Shown: piece by piece, positions 35,732 through 43,300 of the stretch | Layout of the letters: the number at the start of each line of letters is the position of its first letter | Position numbering within the stretch: position 1 is the stretch's first letter | Assembly: GCA_964436935.1 (NCBI GenBank) | Contig: CAYTES010000001.1 | Location: 26,960 to 90,959 of the forward strand | Length of the DNA: 64,000 bases | From: CAYTES01 sp964436935 | GTDB lineage: Bacteria; Patescibacteriota; Gracilibacteria; UBA1369; UBA12473 | Direction: 5' to 3' | Program-made: the position numbers and the translations under genes | The notes under the pieces: generated by a model | What the model was told of the DNA's origin: nothing | Database searches by the model: none | Seen by the model: the letters and a program-made list of their open reading frames with translations, nothing else

Positions 35732-36127
35732 TCAATCTGGGATAAAAGATAAAATCAAATGCTCAATATAGTAACAAGCCCTTCTTGCTGCGAAAACGCG
35801 TGATTTAAAAACATTCAATTGAGGATCTCGCTCCAAAATGGCTTCCATCTTAGAAATTTTCCCACTTAAAATTTCTAGCGTATCGCGAACATCGCGAAAT
35901 AAATTCAGGCGACCATACAATCCGCTCTCTATACAATCAAATAAAGTATTGCGATCCGTTTCAATAAGCTCAATCACCCCCGATAATTCATACTGCATTT
36001 GATCTAAATACTGTGAAACGACTAAAGAATCTTCGACTTTAGAAACTTTTAAAACAGCCCATTCCGCTTCCAATGAATTTGAAAGCGATTCCCTACTATC
36101 AACTGAATCCTCAGCATGCTCTACCAT
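35732..36127 (-). CDS. Small hypothetical helical protein
   Basis: A 131-residue acidic helical protein without signal peptide or recognised motif. It is convergent with the PBP gene 12 bp away. It resembles a four-helix-bundle or coiled-coil protein in its heptad spacing. Function unknown. Confidence 0.6.
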   Translation of the reverse strand: MVEHAEDSVDSRESLSNSLEAEWAVLKVSKVEDSLVVSQYLDQMQYELSGVIELIETDRNTLFDCIESGLYGRLNLFRDVRDTLEILSGKISKMEAILERDPQLNVFKSRVFAARRACYYIEHLILSFIPD

Positions 36128-36244
36128 AAATTATGATTTTATAAATTTTTGCCTTTTTAAATCTAAGAATTATACACGATAAAAAAATATACGTCAATAA
36201 AACCCGTTCAACTTATTTCCGAAAAGAAGTCATAATAAAAATAC

Positions 36245-37387
36245 ATGGTCACCAAAAAGTCTCCTCAAAAAAACCGCGCGCCCAAGCCCACTTTGATTGA
36301 AATAAAATCATCCAATACCGTGATTCAAGATATTCCCAAATATTTTATCTTGGGTGGGCTATTGATTTTTATGATCGCCATCTTATGGGTGATCAAACCA
36401 TTCATGATGCCACTCATCATTGGAGCGGTCATTGCCACCGGTTTTAATCCTCTCCAAGAAAGAATAAAATTAAAAATCCCCAATCGGACCCTCAGTGCAC
36501 TCCTGGGATTTTTTATTATCCTGGTCATCATTATGGTTCCGGTGTCCTGGTTCATCTCCTATATCACCCAACAGGCCATTGAAACCTACCTCTTCATCGA
36601 ATCAAAAGTATCGGAACTTTTAGCCATCGATGTCACTCTCATTCCAAAAATCATCAAAAACAGCTTTGTCGGCCCCTATCTGCTTCAGGTGGAAGAATAC
36701 CTTCCTCAACCCACCGAAATCGCGGGTTTTGTCACGGATATGATCAAAAATCTGAGCCAGTTTTTGGTGAATCAAAGCACCAACTTTGCCAAACAACTCT
36801 CGGTTTTAGCCTTTCATATTTTTGTACTCCTGCTTTCCATCTTTTTCTTTTTAAGAGATGGAGATCGAGTGGTGGGAGAAATCAAAGAACTCATGCCTCT
36901 AGCACATAAATACAAAGAAGAAGTGTTCAGCAAGCTCAAAGACATGAGCCGCGGGATTCTCTACGGGGTGTTCGGAGGTGCCATTGCGCAAGGATTTTTG
37001 GGAGGAGTGGGCATGGCCATTGTGGGCATTGAAAATGCCGCGTTTTGGGGAACGTTGATGTCTTTCTCCGCCTTGGTTCCCTTTGTAGGCCCCATGCTGA
37101 TTTGGGTACCGGCCGCCATCACCCTGTTCGTCACCCAACATTGGATTGCAGGCCTTGTTTTAACCTTATGGGGCATCTTCGTGGTGGGAACCGTCGATAA
37201 CATCATCAAGCCCATCCTCATCGGAGAAAAAGCGCAAATTCATCCGCTCATGAGCTTTCTCACCATACTGGGAGGAATCTTCACAATGGGACTTCCTGGT
37301 TTGATCGTGGCTCCCTACCTGCTGTCTTTAGCGCTGACCTTTCTCCATATCTACAAATTGGAGTACAAGAGCATATTGGATCGATAA
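36245..37387 (+). CDS. AI-2E/PerM family permease (UPF0118)
   Basis: A 380-residue membrane protein with about eight helices. The family pattern is clear: a paired hydrophobic N-terminus ('YFILGGLLIFMIAILWVIKPFMMPLIIGAVIATGFNP'), a central soluble region, then 'ILYGVFGGAIAQGFLGGVGMAIVGIENAAFWGTLMSFSALVPFVGPMLIWVPAAI' and 'DNIIKPILIGEKAQIHPLMSFLTILGGIFTMGLPGLIVAPYL'. Members are proposed exporters of autoinducer-2 or Na+/H+ antiporters; substrate here is unknown. No operon partners are evident. Confidence 0.9.
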   Translation: MVTKKSPQKNRAPKPTLIEIKSSNTVIQDIPKYFILGGLLIFMIAILWVIKPFMMPLIIGAVIATGFNPLQERIKLKIPNRTLSALLGFFIILVIIMVPVSWFISYITQQAIETYLFIESKVSELLAIDVTLIPKIIKNSFVGPYLLQVEEYLPQPTEIAGFVTDMIKNLSQFLVNQSTNFAKQLSVLAFHIFVLLLSIFFFLRDGDRVVGEIKELMPLAHKYKEEVFSKLKDMSRGILYGVFGGAIAQGFLGGVGMAIVGIENAAFWGTLMSFSALVPFVGPMLIWVPAAITLFVTQHWIAGLVLTLWGIFVVGTVDNIIKPILIGEKAQIHPLMSFLTILGGIFTMGLPGLIVAPYLLSLALTFLHIYKLEYKSILDR

Positions 37388-37471
37388 AAAGCGTACCCAA
37401 AACCAAACGAAAAGATTGACTAAATTTTGATATAAGGATTAAGTAAAAAAAACTTAATCTCACTATTATTT

Positions 37472-37681
37472 ATGAAAGAACGAATTGTATTGCAAGAAGG
37501 ATCCATAAGTGAAAATTTATTGGGATCCATTGGAGGATCGAGCAGAATAGAAGTTGTGCTGAATCAAGATCCTGTCAACAGCCTTCGCGAAAAAACTCAA
37601 TCTCGAGCAAATGCTACGGGAACATATGAAAGTCGAACCAACGACCCCAGATTAAATCGAAGCGGAAAAAGAAATCACTAA
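37472..37681 (+). CDS. Small hypothetical protein
   Basis: A 69-residue polar protein without recognised motif. The first half has a beta-hairpin look and the second is Arg/Ser/Asn-rich and probably disordered. An AT-rich leader precedes the ATG, and a strong hairpin terminator follows at 37707-37730, which supports transcription of this region. Confidence 0.5.
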   Translation: MKERIVLQEGSISENLLGSIGGSSRIEVVLNQDPVNSLREKTQSRANATGTYESRTNDPRLNRSGKRNH

Positions 37682-37706
37682 AATGATATGCTTTGTCGTT
37701 ATCCTA

Positions 37707-37730
37707 GGGAAGGACCATCCTTCCTTTATT
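37707..37730. terminator. Hairpin terminator between convergent genes
   Basis: GGAAGGA (37708-37714) pairs with TCCTTCC (37718-37724) around a 3-nt loop, then TTTATTT follows. It lies between the ends of the 69-residue gene and the DUF1624 gene. Confidence 0.75.
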
Positions 37731-38457
37731 TCAAAAAATACGTCAAACCCAATAAAATCGGCTGATGCAAAAGATAAATAAAAAGCGAATGCCGGACAAT
37801 AGCCTGTAAAAAAGTGTGAAGCCGCATCGGAAATGAATAAGGCAAAACAAATCGACGCCCATGCGCCTTATAAAACCAGCTCGCAAAACCCACTCCCTGC
37901 AAAAAAATCCCAAACCACGGAAAAAGAGGGAAATAATCCAAGGACACAAAATCACCGGAATAAAATCCCAATGGAATCGCCCATAATCCGTCAAAAGAAA
38001 TCGGAAAAAACTTCGAGAAAAGGAGAATCAAACTTCCAAAAAGAATATTCCAAACCCCAAAAGACAAAAGGGGAAGTGCCAGAAGGAGTGCAACCGCGTA
38101 AAAATGAAGTACCCCAAAAAAAACAGCTTGCTCACCAAAAAGCACCCACGTAATAAGAGTCACCATCATTGCGGCGACTAAAATTTTAACCGCATGCCGT
38201 AGACGTGGATACAACGCATAACTTACATTGCGCGCTTGAACCCTTCGAGTACTCAAAACCAAAGTGATACCGGTAGTGACCATAAAAGTCATTTGAACAA
38301 ACCGGGCCAACGCCAGCCAGGCACCATGCGCTAAATCATAGGTGGTCACTCCCCAAAAATTCAAATCAAACGCGGCATGAAAGATAATCATTCCCAAAAG
38401 TGCGAAAAATCGAAAAAAATCAATTTCGGGATAACGGAAAGAAGAAGTGGGGTTCAT
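37726..38457 (-). CDS. DUF1624/heparan-acetyltransferase-like membrane protein
   Basis: A 243-residue polytopic membrane protein from the ATG at 38457. The N-terminus 'RYPEIDFFRFFALLGMIIFHAAFDLNFWGV' is the DUF1624 signature (R..EIDxxRGxAixxMixxHxxxDL), and 'FGVLHFYAVALLLALPLL' and 'FPLFPWFGIFLQGVGFASWF' follow it. The family is related to HGSNAT-type acyltransferases that acetylate sugars across the membrane. The catalytic His in the first helix is present. The final part 'RHSLFIYLLHQPILLGL' is typical. It may modify cell-wall or surface polysaccharide. Confidence 0.85.
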   Translation of the reverse strand: MNPTSSFRYPEIDFFRFFALLGMIIFHAAFDLNFWGVTTYDLAHGAWLALARFVQMTFMVTTGITLVLSTRRVQARNVSYALYPRLRHAVKILVAAMMVTLITWVLFGEQAVFFGVLHFYAVALLLALPLLSFGVWNILFGSLILLFSKFFPISFDGLWAIPLGFYSGDFVSLDYFPLFPWFGIFLQGVGFASWFYKAHGRRFVLPYSFPMRLHTFLQAIVRHSLFIYLLHQPILLGLTYFLK

Positions 38458-38668
38458 GATTAAAATTCTACCTGTTTGCATGAAAGGATGAAATGAAATC
38501 CAAAAATACACCATCGGAGAAAAGGTGAGTTTAAAAATCGCGAGTAAAGGAGACGAAAAAAAAGTGGAGGTTACTTTTGAAAAAAGTCCCTTCTAGGAGA
38601 GATTCAACTGGAACTTTGATGCGAAGAATATATAATGAAAGGTCCTTCATCCTTTAATCTCCATTTCT

Positions 38669-38869
38669 ATGGCGAACGAAGAAAATAGCAATGCAGGACT
38701 TACCGCATTGATCGTTATTTTAGTAGGGGTCATCATCATAGGGGCCTTCTATTTCCTCAAACCACAGCCCAGCGGAAACGATGAAAATAACGATGACGTG
38801 AACATCACCATCCCGGATACGGAAGAAGACATTTTACCGAATACGGAAAATGAAAATACATATAGATAA
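38669..38869 (+). CDS. Small single-pass membrane protein
   Basis: A 66-residue protein with one hydrophobic helix (about 10-30, 'LTALIVILVGVIIIGAFYFL') and an acidic, Asn-rich outer tail (DENNDD..., EEDILP). A TATAAT sequence about 40 bp upstream may be its -10 box. It is unrecognised; such proteins are common near envelope genes in this window. It ends 9 bp from the convergent hypothetical gene. Confidence 0.6.
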   Translation: MANEENSNAGLTALIVILVGVIIIGAFYFLKPQPSGNDENNDDVNITIPDTEEDILPNTENENTYR

Positions 38870-38878
38870 AAAACTCTA

Positions 38879-39508
38879 TTATTGCTGAAATCTCAAATCC
38901 GCACGTCGACGACGGCGTTGCCACAGCATGAGTCGATGATAAACACGTTTCAAGGATTCCCTCAAATCCAAAGGAATTTCATCGAAAGGAACATCGGCCA
39001 AGGCAAGAGGTTTTCCTGCAAATTCATGCAACGTATTCAAAAAAGCAGGCCCCTCTTTAGGATCGGAAAGAATTTCTCGAAGGGGGCCACTGATCTCTTC
39101 AGCAAATTGACGCTCCAGTTCCTGCCGAACTTGTTCTTTTAATTTGGTAGGATCTGAACTTGCAAAATGAACTTCAGCCAAAAGCTCATCCCAGTGTCTT
39201 GAAATAAGTTGAGGCTCGGAAAATCGTTCAAACCAGGCCAATAAAGCCAACTGAAAAGCCATTTTATCTTTAAAGGGCGGTTCGTAAGGCAAGGACTCTC
39301 CTCCTCGTTGAGGACCCTCCGCGGGAGGTTCTTGATCCGAGTTGAGCAATTTAGATTCGCCATTCCAATACCAACCATCCTCAGAATGAGGCAACTCGTC
39401 CTCTTGCGTTGTTCCGGATTCAGAAAACTCCTTAACCTTAACCCGATCCCGATAAACCAAAGGATCGATGTCGCTCCCTAGTTTTTCAGAAGAATACCCT
39501 GAAACCAT
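38879..39508 (-). CDS. Hypothetical protein
   Basis: A 209-residue cytoplasmic-looking protein. The first ~75 residues are polar and probably disordered; the rest is helical ('FQLALLAWFERFSEPQLISRHWDELLAEV', 'KRVYHRLMLWQRRRRRADL'). A very basic C-terminus (five Arg in a row) could bind nucleic acid. No family is recognised. It is divergent from the sigma factor gene. Confidence 0.6.
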   Translation of the reverse strand: MVSGYSSEKLGSDIDPLVYRDRVKVKEFSESGTTQEDELPHSEDGWYWNGESKLLNSDQEPPAEGPQRGGESLPYEPPFKDKMAFQLALLAWFERFSEPQLISRHWDELLAEVHFASSDPTKLKEQVRQELERQFAEEISGPLREILSDPKEGPAFLNTLHEFAGKPLALADVPFDEIPLDLRESLKRVYHRLMLWQRRRRRADLRFQQ

Positions 39509-39698
39509 GATGCAACGGATTAATAAAATAATATTTAATAATTACTCTAGCACTATTTAAAACGAAGCCAAATCAATTTTGTTACAAAAGACATAAAAAC
39601 CCATTTGTGCAATCAATAATAAAAAAAATGTAATAAATAAAGCCCATCATGATTATACTAGTATCAAGACGTTCTCTTTTATATCTTGCGTACCCCTT

Positions 39699-40268
39699 AT
39701 GATCCCCGAACAAGAGCAAGTGGCGATTGATGCCGCTAAAGAGAATAAATGCGCCTTCATAACCTTATATGATCAAAATTTCCATTGTATCTATGGATTT
39801 CTTCTGGCCCGGGGATTAAACCGCGAAACCGCAGAAGATTTAACGTCTGAAACCTTCTCACTCGCCCTCAAAAACATCGATCGCTATGTGTACACGGGGA
39901 AACCCTTCAAAGCTTGGCTCTATCGAATAGCCATCAATGAAATGAACAAACATTTCAAACGTCAACAACGGGACAAAAAAATCCTTATTATGGAAAAAAA
40001 TCACTCCGAAATGACAACCGAAGCGGCAGATCAAGAATTGAAGCGAAAAGAAGAAGAGTTCGTACACGGCAAAAATAGGGCCGTACTACAAGACGCCTTA
40101 AAACATCTCAAACCTAAAGAACAAGATCTCATTTCATTACGCTATTTCGAAGATCTTTCTTATAAAGAGATCGGCGACATCATGGGCATGCGCCTAAGCC
40201 ATGTAGGAGTCAAACTCAACCGAACCCTAAAGCGTCTTTCCAAGCTCTGCACTTTTTACCCTTTATGA
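39699..40268 (+). CDS. ECF-family RNA polymerase sigma factor
   Basis: A 189-residue sigma factor. Region 2 is 'AFITLYDQNFHCIYGFLLARGLNRETAEDLTSETFSLAL' then 'KPFKAWLYRIAINEMNKHFKRQ'; region 4 is 'ALKHLKPKEQDLISLRYFEDLSYKEIGDIMGMRLSHVGVKLNRTLKRL', with the helix-turn-helix. Region 3 is missing, as in the ECF group. It would direct RNA polymerase to a small set of promoters. The next gene begins 60 bp downstream and encodes a membrane macroglobulin with a cytosolic N-terminal tail, in the position normally held by an anti-sigma factor. The leader has a TATACT element near 39654. Confidence 0.93.
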   Translation: MIPEQEQVAIDAAKENKCAFITLYDQNFHCIYGFLLARGLNRETAEDLTSETFSLALKNIDRYVYTGKPFKAWLYRIAINEMNKHFKRQQRDKKILIMEKNHSEMTTEAADQELKRKEEEFVHGKNRAVLQDALKHLKPKEQDLISLRYFEDLSYKEIGDIMGMRLSHVGVKLNRTLKRLSKLCTFYPL

Positions 40269-40328
40269 ATCTAAAAATCAGGTTCCCTTCTTCAATTGTT
40301 TTTTACCCACTCTAAACACGTGCCGATC

Positions 40329-43300
40329 ATGAATCCTCTGGAATTCTATCTCAAACAACTCGCTGCCATGGTCAAACGTAAAGCCAGACCACAATTCAAA
40401 GACGAACTACGTCAAAAATTAATGCATCAAGCACGAGAATTGAATGAAAAACCAGCTTCTCGATGGAAAGAAGCCTGGAAAAACTTCCGAAACAGCATTT
40501 TCCAAGGACATCGTTGGGTTTCCGTGACCGCCGCAATGCTCATTTTGGTCATTGGAACACTGGCCATTAATCCCGGTGGATTCAAAAACAACCCCGTCCA
40601 GCTGGTCAATCTGGCTGAGGCCCAGGATTTTTATACCCTGACTCCCTCCCTTTCGGACACCAACGGAATTTCGGAAGAAACCACCTTCAAACTGGCCAGC
40701 AAAGAAAATCTCGACGTGGAAGAAGTGAAGCAAAATCTTTCCATCTCTCCCGAAATCGCCTTCGAGATTGACAAAACAGCAGGCAATACACTGGAAATTA
40801 AACCACTGGGAACACTCGAACCCGGAACCGTCTACCAATTCAAATTGGAAGGCCAAAATTTAAAAAATAATCCTTTCCCCAAAGAATTCAGCTGGTCTTA
40901 TGAGGTGTCCGAAGAATTCAAAATTACCGGAACCCTCCCAAAGAATCATGAAAATTATATTTATATAAACACCGGAATCGAAATCTCCTTCAATAGAAAT
41001 GGCGTAGAGATTGAAAATTTCAAAAATCATTTTTCCATCACTCCGGCCGTGGAAGGAACGTTCGACGTCAAAGGAAAAACAGGGATTTTTATACCTAAAA
41101 CGGAAGACGGATTGAAGCCCTCAACCATTTATAAGGTCGCTATAAAATCGGGACTCGGAATAAAAAATAGCGAAAAGATATTACAAGAAAATTTTAACTT
41201 TGAATTCAAAACCCAAGAGGAGGGAAATGTCGAGGGAGAAGAAATTAGTTTTGATAAAGAAATTTATGATTTCAATCCAAACCTCAATCCAAACTTAGGA
41301 GTAAACTATTATCGGATCGACACCTACAATGACGAGCAAAACGTCGAAGTCTCAATAAATCTGTACCGCTACCCTACGGGCGAAGCTTATCTTGAAGCAT
41401 TAAGGGGTTATAGGGAAATAAGTCCGCAATGGGCCTACTACACAAACCGTATTTATGGCGATATTCCGACCGACGGGCTGGAAAAAGTACTGGAAATCCC
41501 GAAAATAAACGCCGCCCTAAATCCCGCAAACTATGGACGTTGGATGTCGCTGCCTCAATCCTTAAACGAAGGATATTATCTCATCGAAATGCAAAAAGGG
41601 AACCTGAAAGATCAATCGTTTGTACAGGTATCCCCCCTTGCAAGCTATATTGCTTTCAGCAAAGAAAAATCCATCATTTGGGTCAACAACACAGCAACCA
41701 AAGGACCGGTTGAAAATGCGACGGTGGAAATTCTCGACCATGATCTCGAAGCAAAAACAAATAATGAAGGAGTTGCTTCATTTGAAGAACTAAATTCCAA
41801 AATTAAATTGCCCGAAGAAGACCAAACGGCACTTTATCTCAAAATCACTTCGGGTGAAAAAAACGTCTATTACGAAACGGTACTCAATCCAACAACTCCC
41901 AACGAAACCAATGACACATGGCAGGTCCTTCAAACCGAACGAGAAGTCTATCGTCCGGATGATACGGTATTCTATTGGGGATTCTTACAGGGACGGGAGA
42001 AGCCGCTTCAAAAAAACGCGAAAATGGTGATCACTCCAAGTTATCTGACCTATGCAAAAGAAATAGCAGGTGAACAAGAAAAAAACACCATCCTCCATGA
42101 AGAAAATATCGTGCTCAAAGATGGCGAAGCATTCGAAGGAAAGGTAAACCTGAAAAAATTCAATCCGGGATATTACATGATGTACATCATTCAAGACGAT
42201 AATATTGTAAGTCGTACCGGATTTTCCGTAAGCAATTATATTAAACCGGCTTACCAAATTGTGGTGGACCCCGAAAAAACTGTACTTTTGGAAGGAGAAT
42301 CCACACCGGTAAAAATCACGGCACGTTTTTTTGAAGGAACCCCCGTGGCTCATACGAACTTACGATACGAAATGTGGGGAGAAACCCCTCAAGTGCTCAC
42401 CACGGACGAAAAAGGAGAAATCATTACCACCATGACCGCCAAAGTCGACTGTCCGGACATCAATTATTGTAGCTGGGAAAACTATCAGGGAATTTACGTG
42501 ACTCCGGTACAAGAAGAATTGGCCGACATTCAAGGACAAACCACCGTACGAATCATAAGGAGCAAAGCGCATGCCAATCCTATTGAACTTTCGCACAAAG
42601 CCCTTTCGATGACGGTTCATACCGTGGATTTGGAAAAAATCAACCACAACAGTTCCAACTGGAAAGAAAGTAGTGACGTGGAAGCGGGCCCCTCGGCAAA
42701 TACCCCCATAGAAGTGAGTATCACCCGTGTGGATTGGATTCAAATCGAAACCGGAGAATACTACGACAACATCGACAAGCAAATTCATAAAACGTATCAA
42801 AGCGTTCAAGAAGAAATACCCATGCCCGCCATTCAAGGAAAAACAGATGCAGAAGGGAAATTCAACTACAATCTGACGCTTGATCCGGCACACGACTATC
42901 GAATGGTGATAAAAATCACGGATGCGGAAGGTGCTTTTTATACTGAAAATAGTTGGTTGAGTAAAAAAACCCCTGATGGAAATACTGAATTTTTAATGCT
43001 CGAAACCAATAAGGGCGGGACAACTGAGCGAGAAGTATTCAAACAAGGAGAGGAAGTTCAAATCTCAATGATCGGAGTAAGTGAAACCACGTCGAATCAT
43101 TATCTTTTCTTACAAACACAGGATGGAATTTTGAACGAAAAAATAAGCACCGAGCCTCGATATGAATTCAAATTAAAAAAAGAACATATTCCGAATCTAT
43201 GGATAAGCGGGGTCCAGTTTGATGGGACCTACTATCAAAGTGCCGGAGAAAAAAATATTGAATATGACGCGGAAGAGGAACGCTTGGACATCGAAATGCA